64,000 nucleotides of DNA from Blastomyces gilchristii SLH14081 (GCF_000003855.2 NW_003101681.1:918539-982538); one strand, 5' to 3'; positions 10,640 through 22,400 are shown, numbered from the stretch's first letter. Notes: generated by a model not told the origin, from the letters alone. Numbers and translations are program-made.

Positions 10640-10991
10640 CCCAAGTCAAAAAATGAGTCAGCTGAGATTAGAACTGAGATGAGATTTTACATTCTTGTAC
10701 ATTCTAATAAACACAGTCAAAATAAATACATAAGATTCTTTTATTATTAATGATAATAGAGATGTGTTTTGATCTTGATTTAAATCAATATAATTTATAT
10801 GAGAAGTATACAGAAGTTGTCAATGAAAACACAGTATATATTATTAATAATTCACTATTACTTAATCAGTTGCTGATCAGTTAGTTATTTTATAAATATA
10901 TTATATTAACTAATTAGCAAAGTATAAGCATACTTTTAATATAGAAAATTAAGTATGTAAATCTGATTTCTGAATACTTTACAATCTCATT
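10640..10991. other. Start of AT-rich block, no gene recognised
   Basis: Base composition drops abruptly to AT-rich after about 10,640. There are stops in all frames and no match to the named elements. A microsatellite-like TTATTATTAATGATAATA stretch lies at 10,741-10,758. Confidence 0.5.
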
Positions 10992-11170
10992 TAAACTGAC
11001 TGATAAGACTATGAATTTCACATTTAATTTTATTTAATTTAATTTCATACATTTCTTGACATGAATTTTATCAGAACTGAGTATTAAAAAAATCTAAAAA
11101 TGAATCACTTTTTTCAGAAATGATGTGAAAAATAATCAGATTTAACTTAAAAATAGTGAAATAAAAGTAT
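10992..11170 (+). mobile_element. Terminal fragment of the hAT element
   Basis: It begins TAAACTGACTG, a mutated form of the family terminus TAGACTG. It follows the right-hand end of the autonomous-type element at 47,660-47,856 (read in reverse) past the point where the MITEs diverge: both have ...aaaaaaatctgaaaatgaatca and then tgaaaaat..ccagattta-like sequence, with C-to-T changes. It is therefore a piece of the larger element, cut after ~180 bases. Confidence 0.65.
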
Positions 11171-11225
11171 TATTATTATTATTATTCTTTTATTATAAAT
11201 GTATACAGTCAGAGACTATAATATT
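11168..11225 (-). mobile_element. 3' stub of the LINE family
   Basis: An (ATT)n run followed by a mutated copy of the LINE 3' end (attataaatgtatacagtcagagactata) matches the minus-strand LINE termini at 17,436 and 54,100. Only about 55 bases remain before a MITE end begins. Confidence 0.6.
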
Positions 11226-11361
11226 TAGACTGACTTTGTAATTATATCTGAGATCAGAATTAGAATATTTAATAGTCTTATTATTAATTTAATTAATCTT
11301 ATTACACAGTATTAAGATTAAATAGTAGTCTTATACTATTTTAGTAAGACTTACTATTTAC
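11226..11361 (-). mobile_element. MITE fragment (3' end, reverse)
   Basis: This begins TAGACTGACTTTG and matches the reverse complement of the 3' ~135 bases of the MITE family, heavily C-to-T mutated. It stops where a second MITE terminus (TAGACTGACTAC) starts in the opposite orientation. Confidence 0.7.
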
Positions 11362-11735
11362 TAGACTGACTACTGAAATCATGAATTTCATATTTAATCT
11401 CATTTAATCTGATCTTATACATTTCTTAGCATGAATTCTGCTGAGACTAATCATTAAAAAAACATATAAAGTAACTATTTATCAGATTTTAAAATGAGAT
11501 CATGACTTAGAAAAAATAAGAAAGTGATTTCATTTAATTTTATTTAGTCTTATTCTTGATATAAAGTTACTATTTTTAGACATTTTAAGGTTTTTTTCAG
11601 ACTATTTTTAATTTTTTAAAAAGTAACACTTTTTGATAACACTCAAATGAGATTTAAAGTCATTTCAAGCAATAAAAAGAATTTAAATTAAGAAGTGAAA
11701 ATCATGATCTTATTTGAAAAATATAATAAGAGTGT
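11362..11735 (+). mobile_element. MITE fragment (5' part)
   Basis: It starts at TAGACTGACTACTGAAATC and follows the family consensus to about 11,735, where it is replaced by unrelated sequence. It is head to head with the fragment just before it, so a MITE probably inserted into or beside an older MITE. Confidence 0.7.
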
Positions 11736-11867
11736 GATTCAAAAGTTACTTGAGTCAGTATAAGATTACTAGCGTACACCGGCTTCTTATATGTAAATTA
11801 ATTAGCAGCTGCTAGAGCTTCTGTACATTTATAAGCTTATTCAGAAGTAGCTGTGTTATTATCTGAT
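11736..11867. other. Short unassigned stretch
   Basis: Mostly AT-rich, with an isolated less-mutated patch, agcgtacaccggcttctt (11,772-11,789). No gene or element is recognised. Confidence 0.4.
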
Positions 11868-11875
11868 AATTGTAC

Positions 11876-12381
11876 TAAACTGACTGTGTGACCGTGTCTG
11901 AGACCAGAATCAGATTTTTTAATAGTCTCATTATCAATTTGACTGATCTCATTACACAGTTTTAACATTAAATAGTAGTCTTATACTGTCTCAGTGAGAC
12001 TTACTGTCTACTCTTATCACATTTGTCAAATAAAATCATGATTTTCACTTCTCAATTTAAATTATTTTTATTGCTTTAAATGACTTTAAATCTCATTTAA
12101 GTGTTATCAAAAAGCATTACTTTTTAAAAAATTAAAAATAGTCTAAAGAAAACCTTAAAATGTCTAAAAATAGTAACTTTATACTAAGAATAAGACTAAA
12201 TGAAATCAAATGAGATCACTTTCTTATTTTTTTCAAGTTATGATTTCATTTTAAGATCTGATATATAGTCACTTTGCATGTTTTTTTAATAACTAGTCCC
12301 AGTGAGATTCATATCAAGAAATGTATAAGATCAGATTAAATGAGATTAAATGTAAAATTCATAATCTTAGCAGTCAGTTTA
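11876..12381 (-). mobile_element. Complete hAT-type MITE, 506 bp
   Basis: The ends read TAAACTGACTG...CAGTCAGTTTA. Flanks AATTGTAC (11,868-11,875) and GATTGTAC (12,382-12,389) form an 8-bp target duplication with one mutated base, typical of hAT elements. Full-length alignment to the copy at 50,928-51,432 shows mainly C-to-T and G-to-A changes. No open frame. Confidence 0.88.
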
Positions 12382-12999
12382 GATTGTACATTCTTCTGAA
12401 TTACATTCTTTCTCATCAGATTCAGTCACACTTATGTAATTATAATATAAGCTCTAGCTTCATGCAGATTAGCGTGCTGTTAATATTTATAATTATACAG
12501 TCTATCTCTGATTTGACTAGTATTCTGCTTACACTCTTATAAAGAAGCTTTCACTATATTATATTACTTATTTACTAACTTTTTCATTCTTTAATGATTA
12601 TTCTCATTCTCATTATTATCATTATTAAATATTATTATCTTATACAAGATTTCTGTTCTCTCTTTATCAAGCTCTTTTCAATTTGTTTATCTATTTCATT
12701 ATATACATTTCTAGTAATAATCTCTCATTCTTATAATAAGTATTATTATAGTGCTTATACTAGGCAGTTTATTAGCAGTAAGTGAAATATATTATAAAAT
12801 ATGACCAGAACTTGTTTTTCTAATAATTATCAGAATATATTACTATGAATAGTATATCTTCTTTATCTTTTTATATACTCTCAATTCTTTCTTAGAAGGC
12901 ATCTGATTGTGTTTTTCTAGTATGATTTTTATATGAATACAGATGCTGATTTATTATTTTTATTTATATAGAATCTTTATATATTGTCAGATCTGTATC
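12382..12999. other. AT-rich stretch, no recognised gene
   Basis: Small open frames at 12,321-12,542 and 12,594-12,785 are Ile/Leu/Tyr/Ser-rich, as expected by chance in such DNA. No element could be assigned. It contains imperfect (ATT)n and (TCATTATTA)n runs near 12,590-12,640. Confidence 0.5.
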
Positions 13000-13170
13000 T
13001 AGACTGATCACTAAGATTATGAATTTCATATTTAATCTTATTTAGTCTGATTTCATACATTTCTTGATATGAATTCTGCTGGAACTAATCATTAAAAAAA
13101 CATGCAAAGTGACTATATATCAAATCTCAAAATCAGATCATGACTTAGAGAAAATAAGAAAGTGATCTCA
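13000..13170 (+). mobile_element. MITE fragment (first ~170 bases)
   Basis: TAGACTGATCACTAAGATTATG starts the GC-poor version of the MITE 5' end. Homology stops near 13,170, where RNase H-like sequence of Gypsy-1 starts. This is the left boundary of the large nested stack. Confidence 0.75.
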
Positions 13171-14424
13171 TTTATTCTCACTCAAGACACTGTGTGAGCA
13201 TTTATAGAATTGAAACAAGCTTTTTCAGATATCACAATACTGAATCACTTTAATCTCAACTTACTCAGTCAGTGTGAGGCTGATACATCTGAGAATGAAG
13301 TCTGTGAAATCTTTTCACAGTTGACACTGAAGACCTTTCAATGTTGAAAGAATTGAGAAATAATAATCTCTGAGAATACAGATAATGAAATGTCTGTGAG
13401 AGAAGACTTTTTCACAGAGTCTATAAGATATTATGAATGAAAATCAGTGATCTTCTTCTTCAAGAAGTTATTACTTATGCAGAGAAGATATAATACTTAT
13501 AATTAAGAGATATTAGTAATTGTTAAATTCTTTAAGATCTGATGATATTATCTTCAGAGTAGTAAGTATTCAGTGCAAGTTCTCACTGATTATATAAATC
13601 TATGTTACTTCTTGATAACAAAGAGCTTGATAAGATATTAAGTCAGATAAGTGAAGCTGCTTTCAGAGTATAATTTCTATATCTGATATTATTCAGATCA
13701 GCTCAATCTCACTGATATACTATTTAAACAGCTTGATTATAATATTGTTAATAAAGAGAAGAATTCTATAAAAGAATCTCTGTCATCACTGCAGAAGAAG
13801 CTGACTGTAGAGAGTTGAAGTTTTCTGAAGCTCAGAAACAGCATCAGTAAGATAGCTGCATAACTCAGTATAGAAGATGAAAGAAAACTCAGATTCTCAC
13901 AGAGAACTGACACTGAAGATTATAAGCTTATTATATCATATCTTACTATTATTAAATTGATAAAGAATGAAATAATCTATAATCTCTCAATCTGACTACT
14001 TTTGAAATTTATTGATAAGTTATAGAAGAAGAATATCTCTACTATAACTTGAATTCAGAAGTTGAAGAAGAAAGAATCTGATTTAAACTTGAAAGAGATA
14101 GACTCTGAGCAGAACAGTGCTGCTAAGAAATCAAGTTACTGATAACTAGAAGAATGTGAACTTCTACTGCTGAATGATTCAGTCTTTGTCTCTTATAACA
14201 GAGCAGTGTATCAGAAGTTATTGAGAATTTATTATAATAATTCTCATGTGAGACACTTTAGATTAGAGAAGACTGAGAAGCTTTTAAAATATAAATATAT
14301 TTAAAACAAGCTCTGAGCAGATATTAAAGAGTATATTAAGACTTATAATATCTATCAAAGAATAAAGATTCTGTGATATAAGTAATACAGTGAGTTAGTG
14401 TTACTATCTATTTCAAAGAGCTTA

Positions 14425-14790
14425 TAACAGAATCTATTAATGAATTTCATAGTTAATCTGCTAAAGTTAATAAGAGTTAAAGAATATGATATAATTTTAA
14501 TTATTATTAATCATTTCATAAAGATGATAAAATATATCTTTATTCATAAAAAGATTAAAGCCTCTGAATTGACTGACCTGTTTTTAGATATTATTATTTA
14601 TGATCATGATGCTCTGAAATTGTTAATAATAGATTAAGAATCTCTCTTCATCAGTAAATACTGATCAGCTTTTTACTATTATCTTATAATAAGATATCTT
14701 CTCAGTATTACATTTCATCTGCAGACAGATGATCAGACTGAATATCAGAATCAGACATTAGAACAGTATTTTTAAGTGTTCTATTTATAT
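14425..14790 (+). pseudogene. Integrase core of Gypsy-1 copy E
   Basis: In one frame the translation shows YDIILIIINHFIKM (first Asp turned to Asn), DLFLDIII, LIID (second acidic residue, before a TAA) ESLFISKY, and FHLQTDDQTEYQNQTLEQYF, the Gypsy HPQTDGQTE region with the catalytic Glu. The order and spacing are those of a DDE retroviral-type integrase. Two or three stops and the Asp-to-Asn change make it inactive. Confidence 0.85.
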
Positions 14791-15299
14791 TATTAGAATG
14801 ATTAGTCTAAACATCTTCTGATTACTGAATTTATGTATAATAATATAAAGAATGCAATCTTAAAAGTATCTTCTTTCTATGCTTATTATAAATATAATTC
14901 TTCATTATTCAGTGATGTTATGAATGACATTTCAAAGAGAAGAATAGACAGTCAGAATATTAAATAGATACAGAGAACAAAGTATTTCTCAGTATTAGAA
15001 GTAAAAGTGAGATTGAAACTTTTAAATAAAACTCATGAGAAGATAGTGAAAAGCATTCATTATACTCAGAAATGATAGATAAAATACTATAATTGAAAAT
15101 ATCTTTCAATGAAGTTCTTGATAGAGAATTAAGTACTACTTTCAGCAAAGAATATCAAGATAATGAGACTGTGTAAGAAGCTCAGTAAGTAGTGACTAGA
15201 AATCTTTCTCAGTAATAAGAGTAATGAATAAACAGATATATAAGTTGAAATTATTCTCAGAATTGAAATCAATTCATTCTATTTTTCACATTTTCTATT

Positions 15300-15530
15300 T
15301 GAAGCTCTATAAGTAATGTCTCAGAGTAAAGCTGCCTCAGCTGAATAATATTAAAATTGAGAGTGATATTAAATATCTTGTAGAGAAAATATTGAATAAG
15401 TGAATATATTATAACAAGCTTCAATATCTTATTAAATGAGAAGATTATTCATTATTAGAGAATTTATAAGAATCACTTAAGCATTTGAAAAATGCTGAGA
15501 AAGAGATTATAAGCTATGAAATGACTAGTA
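15300..15530 (+). pseudogene. Chromodomain of Gypsy-1 copy E
   Basis: The translation gives SIHSIFHIFYLKLYEQ, the HPVFHVSLL-like end of a chromoviral integrase, followed by KYLVEKILN, KLQYLIK(stop)EDYSLLENL and SLKHLKNAEKEI. This is the chromodomain pattern ILDxR...YLVKWxGY...TWEPLxNL with Trp codons turned to TGA. It places Gypsy-1 in the chromoviruses, whose chromodomain steers integration to heterochromatin in known cases. Confidence 0.8.
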
Positions 15531-16710
15531 GAGACTGCTCCATTACATATTAGAGACATTGAGTAAGAAATACTACTTAAGACTTCTTATTTTTCTTAAA
15601 GAGTTTTTTAGAGATAATCTTGCAGTGATAAGCTGATATCTTATGAACTCTGTAACACTCTTCTTCTATTTTCTCTCAAAGAATTTTTAGAAGTTTAATA
15701 AGACTAAACAAGTGTAAAATTTCTGAAGTAGTTAAGAGAAAGAGATATTTGAAATTAATAAGATTAATATTATCAATCTGCAGATCACTGCTATTCTAAT
15801 AGAGCTACAGTCTGCAGAAAAAGTAAAAAGAGAAATCAGAGCTTACTTATTAATAATTATATTCTTATCAAACTTATTCTTCACTGTTAAAGTCTTCAGT
15901 ACTAATATCTTTATCTACTGAGAAGTTAGTACTGTAGCACTGCAGAAGAGTATGAGAGATATATAAAGTATTAACTTATCAATTTATAAAGCATCTCAGT
16001 TATCTGCTTCAATTGAAGTGAGATTCTCTTTAATCAGTAATTAGTCTTCACAGCACTTTCAATGACAGCACTGACTGACTTCTTCTTCTTAAAGTCAGTC
16101 ATTCTGAGGTGTTTCTTTATCTTAAAGACTCATACTTTCATCTTCTTTTATAGATAAGTAAGAGAGATCTTCTCAGCCTTGATAAAATCTATCAATACTT
16201 GAAGCTTCAAGACTCTTACTCTGTACTACTTGAGCATCTGAGCTTCTTGTCAGAACTGATACAATGTCTTCTTGTAGAGTAGATAATACTTACAGAGAGA
16301 TAGAAGTTATTGTTACAGATGTAATGAAAATAATAAGAGTGAGAGAAGAAATAGATATATAAAATCTCTTCTTTCTTCAGCTGCTTAGTGCAGTGTAAGT
16401 ATATAACAGTGCTAATCAGAGACTGTATCAGAGCCTTCTTACAGAGAGAAGATAAAGAAACTACAGAACTCTGTGAACTCAACTCAGCAGTATTCTGAGT
16501 GAAGCTTGAATGTGTTATGAGAGAGAAACTACAGATTGAGCTTCTCAGAGTCACTGTCTCTGAAATCAAGCTCTCTCTGAGATTCTCTCTGAATGATCAC
16601 ATAAGGTCATATATCACTATATTAACTGAGAGAAGAAACAGTATTACAACAGCAGTGAGAGAGACAGAGAAAGTACTGATTATAAACAAACTGACTAGCA
16701 GAAGAGATAA
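15531..16710. other. Gypsy-1 3' region with unidentified coding-like stretches (copy E, interrupted)
   Basis: Downstream of the chromodomain, both Gypsy-1 copies keep two coding-like stretches. On the + strand at 16,499-16,710 lies the start of stretch A (KLQIELLRVTVSEIKL...LTSRRDN), cut here by the Gypsy-2a insertion and resumed at 49,088. On the - strand at about 15,900-16,255 lies stretch B (LTRSSDAQVVQS, EASSIDRFYQ, STEDFNSEE), whose stops fall at Trp codons. Neither is recognised. Confidence 0.5.
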
Positions 16711-16988
16711 TGTAAGAGATGTACGCCGAATAGATCAGTATAATATATAGATCTTATATAACAAAGTGAAAAATGTTAGAGAAGAAAAGAAAGAGAAAGT
16801 GTGAGAATCAGCAATCAGAGTGAATATTTATACATATACACAGTAGTATACGCGGTGAAGCTTCAGAGCAGAAGAATAGGAATTCTGTAGATTTTCAGCT
16901 GAGAATCAGCAACTGAGAATCAGAATAATAGAAATCTGTGAAGTGTAATGAAATAGTCTATATAATTGATCAGGCGCAGCCTGCCACA
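16711..16988 (-). repeat. Left LTR (3' LTR) of Gypsy-2a
   Basis: 278 bases from TGTAAGAG to TGCCACA, matching the right LTR at 48,810-49,087 in length and internal layout. Flank GATAA (16,706-16,710) pairs with GATGA after the right LTR. The purine tract beside it on the element's sense strand is gaaaagaagaggttaa (16,989-17,004 read in reverse), a normal polypurine primer site. Confidence 0.88.
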
Positions 16989-17435
16989 TTAACCTCTTCT
17001 TTTCAAAAGTGATATAGAGTTATAAGCATGTAGTTCTCATCAGTCAAGAGCTGCTGTCTCAGATAACACAGAGCTCAGAGTTCAGATCAGATAATTGTAG
17101 TTAACTCATTTCACAAGATATTGTCAGTCACAGCTGCAGAGTCTCTTATCAAGAATATCTTCAATCTCTTACTCAAGTTCATTGTCTTCTTCTATGATTC
17201 CTGATAACTGCTAATCAGAAGTCAGTTGAGAAGAAAACAGATCAGTGACAGCATGACAGAGTAAGCTTGTATAAAAGATATTATGAATCTCTGATGATGT
17301 ATTAAGACAGTAATTATGACTGTCTAGAACTTCTATCACTTTATATTTAACATGATAGTAATTCAGTGTACAAGATGAGTATATAATTTGTATATTCTTA
17401 AGATTTAATCACATCAGATCTTCTATCATATATTA
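16989..17435 (-). mobile_element. Gypsy-2a internal sequence, 3'-most part
   Basis: This aligns to the same part of Gypsy-2 copy B (39,605-40,030), including the degraded chromodomain end of pol. It is broken at 17,436 by LINE-1, with the target copy TCTATCATATATTA at 17,422-17,435, and continues at 32,574. Confidence 0.82.
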
Positions 17436-19308
17436 ATATTATTATTATTATTCTTCAATTATAGATGTATGCAGTCAGAGACTATGACATCTACCTGAGA
17501 ACTTTTAGTTCTCAGGGTTTTTCCTATATCTGTAAAGTTAACTATTATACATTCATCAATTTCAGATATGCAAAATCAGAAAATTCCAGCTCAGAATACA
17601 AAAACTGTTTACAAATTGCAGTGTTTTAACATCTTCTGATACTTTGAAATCATTTGACAATATCATGACAAAGGAAAAGAGAAAAAGAACACAGTCTTAA
17701 AGATAGACATATTAAATAGATAGATAGAAAGAAATTGAAAGGAAAAGATAAAGTAAAGAGAGACTGTAACAAAACAAATTATTAAAAGATAGTGTATAGC
17801 TGTTTTAACAGACTATATCTGATTGATTTCCTCCTCTTCATATTCAGATAATTCTGAATTTAGCCATTTTCTTGTAGCTGCTTGAGTTTCTGATAGAAAG
17901 TCTATTAAGTATTTAATTCCTGTCTTAGTTGAGAATAAGAATCTCATATTTAATTGATTTAGATCATACTTCTCTTTCAATCTGGCTCTGAGACTATTGT
18001 ATAATACACAGTGCATTACAATATACTCAGGATTCTCATTTGCATTGCAGAATGAGCATTCTATTGAGTCAAATCTATCATCAAATCTTTGTATATAAGA
18101 TTTGAAATAGTCATGTCCTAGTTTCAGCTATATTATAGATGAGAATATTTTCTTTTTACATTTAATTGAACAAGATTTCCACTTGGGTTTTATTTCAAAT
18201 CTTGAATAATGTATACTCTTCTTTTATTTCTGCCAGCTTTCATTTCACTTGTCTAAACAAGATTCTTTTATTTTTCTCTTTATAAAAGACCAGGACACAA
18301 TTTTTTGAATAGATCTGCTTAATTCTGCACTCTTTTTTACAGCTGAATCAGTCAATTCATTGTCATGAATATTCATATGAGCAGGAACTCAGTGCAGATG
18401 AATTATCAGCTTTGATATTCTTCTCTTTTGAATTTTTAAAACAGAGTTTAAGATCAGTTCAAGATTCATTTGACTATTATAAATCTGACTATTTCTAAGT
18501 CTTTTTAAAGTAGCTTGACTATCAGAGAATATTCATATCTCTTTCAAACTATTTCCTCTTTTATAAGATTTTATTTCTATGAATTTGCAAGCTTTCACTA
18601 TTACAAATAGTTCAGCATCAAAGACTTCAGATTCACAGCCTAGATTTCAGAAATCTGAGATAAAATTGATATTATCTTCAGTATAAGCAATGTCTGCACC
18701 TAATCTATTCAGATTCTCATTTTTTGAGTCATCTGAATAAATCAGAATAGAGTCTTTTATATTGATTATAGAAATTCTCTTCAAATACTGTTCATATTCT
18801 TTCTCTTTTAATAGTTCACTTATTTGTAAGTCTATAAGAGATTCAAGCTTTTCTCTCCAGAGAGATAACTTCTCATGATCTACTTTTTCAACATTTAAAG
18901 AAGAAAATTGATTTTTAATCAGAGAGCATAGTCTGTAAAGTTGAGAAGACATTTTCTTTGAAGAATTATTTTCATTTCAATCAAGAAATCTATTCTAATC
19001 CAGTTCATTTTCAGAGTTAATTGATGAAAATGAAGAAGAGACTCTTTCTCTGATTATATGATTTAAGCTTATCTTTATAACTCTCAGCATATAGTTCATA
19101 CAGGCCTTTTGAAATCTAATAGCAGAAGAAGGAATTGAAGCTTCAATTTTCATTGCTTTAATAGGAGATGATTTGAATACTTCTAGAATTCTTCTCAAGA
19201 CTCTGTTTTACAGACTTTGAAAGAGTGCAGTGAAATTCTCTTGATTATTTTATTAAACTTGAACTTCATAATCAGCTACTGATGTAATACAGGCTACATA
19301 TAACTGTT
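17436..19308 (-). mobile_element. LINE-1, 3' portion (tail, 3' UTR and end of ORF2)
   Basis: The element begins (its 3' end) with an (ATT)n run, i.e. a (TAA)n tail on the sense strand. ORF2 ends at 17,813. Upstream codons give the RNase H motif region and a final Cys-Cys-His-Cys knuckle (CLFC...H...C form in LINE-2). It is interrupted at 19,308 by LINE-2, whose 13-bp duplication ACATATAACTGTT occupies 19,296-19,308. Confidence 0.88.
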
Positions 19309-19855
19309 AACCGCTCCACCACGAACTCGCTCGATTTTTCGAATAAGAACCCGCCGATAGATCCATCGAAAAGCCCTCGATCATACGAGCATTTTGACCC
19401 CATCGCCGACCGCATACCCCGTGTGGTGGTGGAGTTATCCAGCCAAACGTGAACCAGACGTCGTTCGGAACTCCTGCGTGGGATTATCCCCCATTCTCCC
19501 CTACCACACCACAACCCCGGGCCAAATTGCCATACAAATTGTAAGGTGAAGAGACCTAGCCGTATGCACCAATCTTCTCGATTTTGGAAGATCCCCGATC
19601 TGTAGTTGTGGAGATATCTGAGGTGCGACCTCCGCGAAAACCCTGTCCATCTTTGATGTTCCAAAACACCAACGCCAAGTCCCACCCTCGTACCGCCCTT
19701 CCCAATCTGGCCCATCCCCGGCAGAAAAATACAAAAAGATACCTCGGCGATAATATCAAGCACATAATCAACGGATAATGAGTCAACAGCACATCAACAA
19801 CTATAAAATCAGTATACCCCAAGGTCTGACTGAGCCTTTGATCCCTGCACAGTGA
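19309..19855 (+). other. Little-mutated 5' UTR island of LINE-2, with antisense open frame
   Basis: CpG, CC and GG are frequent here, in sharp contrast to the sequence on both sides. On the minus strand an open frame runs across 19,272-19,763 (e.g. GMGQIGKGGTRVGLGV, FDGSIGGFLFEKSSEFVV). The matching frame is also open in LINE-1 (32,103-32,606). On the sense strand only a short frame is open (19,584-19,778). Whether the antisense frame is used is unknown. Composition changes to AT-rich close to 19,855. Confidence 0.65.
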
Positions 19856-20840
19856 GATATATTAAATCTAGTTTTAATACCTCAATATTCAATAGATTCT
19901 GCAAGGGATTGAGAACAGCAACACTAGGTTTCTATTGAATTTGAGAATTAACTCTATATTGATATAATCATTGACAAAGTCTTCTATTTTGAGATATAAA
20001 TAACCAGTTCCTCTACATCCTGCTGGCAATATTTACATTATTATATAGAAACAGACTTATATTCTCTATAATATCAAGACTCTGAAGAGGAAAAGTCTTG
20101 ATAGAGAGTATACAGTAGTGTATATCTTAGCAGTTTCTATCTCATTCTTCTGCAGCAGTTAATGCAAAAAAAAAAAAAAAGATCTTAGAAATAGTTTTTT
20201 ACTTCTCTTGAAAAAGTAAGGTGTTTTTCTCTGGATTTTACACAATATTCTTACAAAGAATTAAAAACAGAGTTGTTTTCTGTTATAATTTCATATTCTT
20301 TTAAGTAAGAATTACTTTTTCAGTGGCTGAAGAGCTTTCATTAATACTTAATTCTTTTTTACACTCTTTATTAACTGATTTGAGTTGCACACTTGTTGTG
20401 TGAGAAGAATTGAATGATTTAGAATAAAATTGAATAGTTTTAATCAATTTCTCTGCAAAAAATTGATTTATTTTTTGTCAGTTTTTCTCTCAAAAACTGT
20501 CATATCATCTGATTTACTATCAATTGATATCATACTTTTCCTCACTGTATCTCAAGAAGGAGATTGTAAAGATTTTATTGATTTATCTTAAAAATCAATT
20601 TTAGTTTATTAGATTCTCTTTAAAAATCTAACCTAGTTACTGAACTAGAGTGAAAAAAATCAGGTGTTTTATACACAAAAGTCTGCTATTCTTCTTTTGA
20701 AATAGTCTGACTAACTTTTCAATTGAAAACAGACTTAGAAATCTCTTAATTGAAACAGTCTGATCAACTTCTCAATTCAAAAGAGTTTAATAAATATCTC
20801 AATTGAATTAGTCTGATCAACTTTTCATTGAGTAAGAACA

Positions 20841-22400
20841 ATGAGTTCAAAAGTACACTCAGTTGATATGGAAAAAGATGCTTTCTCAAATGCTATTCCT
20901 GAGATTGAAATTCTGAAGAGAAGAAAGAAAGAAGAAATAGAGAAACAACAAGTTCTTGAAATACAGAAACTTGAAAAAGTAAGTAAAATTCTTGAAAAGC
21001 AGTGTCTGAGTGAGATGAATGAAGAAGTTCTGTTAATTCTTCATACTCAGGCTAGACAACTACAGGAAGTGATCAAGTTCAAACTTGGAATTTCAAACAC
21101 AGTTCAAAAAACTTTGAAAATTCCTAATACAATCACTGACTCTTCAGTTTGCTTGTCTTTCTTTTCTACTTCTTCTTCTTCTTCTTCTTTAAATCAGAAG
21201 AAAACATATGCTCAAGCAGCTGAATCTGCTGTCTCTAAATCTGCTATCTCTAAATCTGCTATCTCAAAACCTGCTCAAAATTCTGAGAAAACTGAGAAGA
21301 ATACTGCTCATACTTCTATTCATAGAAGAGTGAAGAAAAGAATATAAAAAGAGAAAAATCTTCAAATCTTCAAATATAGAAGACTTATTCTCAAAGTCTC
21401 AAATCAGAATATATTGCAGAGAAATAAGCTAAACTCAAACCTCATTTTCAGAATTAGAAATGAAATCAATCAGCAGTTCTTTTCTCAGTTAATGACTGAT
21501 ATTGAAGTTCAAAAATCAGTTATAGCTTCAATTGAGTTATTCTTCTTTGAAAACTCTATCATTCTGACTACAATGTCTGAATTCAGTGCTGAATTCCTTA
21601 TTCAGAATGAGAATCTCTGAAAATCAGCAGTAGAATCTTTGTTAAACATAACAATTCTATCTGAGAGAGATGAAAAGTGAGACAAATTCATTCTTTATGA
21701 TATTTCAGTTGAAATTTTTGACTGTGAAGAAGAAATGCTACTTCTCAAAAATGAATTAGAAGAATACAACTCTATTCAACTGAGAAAGAAGCCTGTATAA
21801 CTAAATTCAATTGAGTTCAGACAAAGCAGAAGAAATGTCTCTGTTTTAGTATATACAAAGACAATAGAACAGTCAAAGATCTCTGAAGTAAGAGTAGCAG
21901 GTTTGAAAATGAGAGTTCATGAATACAAAGACTCAAGAATGAATCTCAAAGCTCAAACACAGTGTTCAAACTGTCAAAGATATGAATACTTTGCAATCTC
22001 CTATTTCAGAGACTCAAAATGTGCATTCTGTGTCAGAGATCACAAAACTAGTGAGTCTAAATGTGAAACATGCTCAAAAAGAGATGAAATATGTCAACAC
22101 ACTCTGCTTAAATGCTCTAATTGCAAAGAAAAACATGCATCTAGCTCAAAAGAATGTATGTTTGCTTCAAGAACTCAAAAGAACTGGAGAAAAGACAAAG
22201 CTCAGAGTAAACCTAGAACTGAAGAGAATAGTCAAGCCAGTAAACTCACAACTACAAGCTCAAAAAGAAGAAACTCTCAACTGTCTAAGTCTTCAAACTT
22301 CAATTCTTCAGCTAAATGTAAACAGAATTTGAATCCTCAAACTTCTGTTAAGATTAGAGAATTGAGAAATGACTCTGATGATAAACTAGATATAATGTAA
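20841..22400 (+). pseudogene. LINE-2 ORF1 (gag-like, zinc knuckles)
   Basis: ATG at 20,841 starts MSSKVHSVDMEKDAFSN. One frame spans about 520 codons with only a few stops (TAA at 21,345, TGA near 21,618, others near 21,680-21,800). The N-terminal third is a Glu/Lys-rich coiled coil, then a Ser/Ala repeat (SAISKSAISK). The C-terminal third has Cys/His clusters: CSNCQRYEYF (first knuckle, with His and last Cys turned to Tyr), CAFCVRDHKTSESKC, and CSNCKEKHASSSKEC. Such proteins bind the LINE RNA and act as chaperones. The ruined first knuckle and the stops make this copy inactive. Confidence 0.88.

Larger units (their letters stand above)
13171..16710 (+). mobile_element. Gypsy-1 copy E: chromodomain Ty3/Gypsy, 5' truncated, left part
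   Basis: The stretch holds the 3' half of pol plus extra sequence. RNase H begins at about 13,190 (FIELKQAFSD, CEADTSENEVCEIFSQ). The integrase zinc region (HVRHF, with both Cys turned to Tyr) is at about 14,245-14,345, the core at 14,440-14,790, and a chromodomain at 15,360-15,520. Stops are mostly TGA for Trp. Gag, protease and RT are missing to the left. The element resumes at 49,088 after an inserted Gypsy-2a whose duplication is GATAA/GATGA. Copy F (60,711 onward) is a second, reversed member. Confidence 0.85.
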
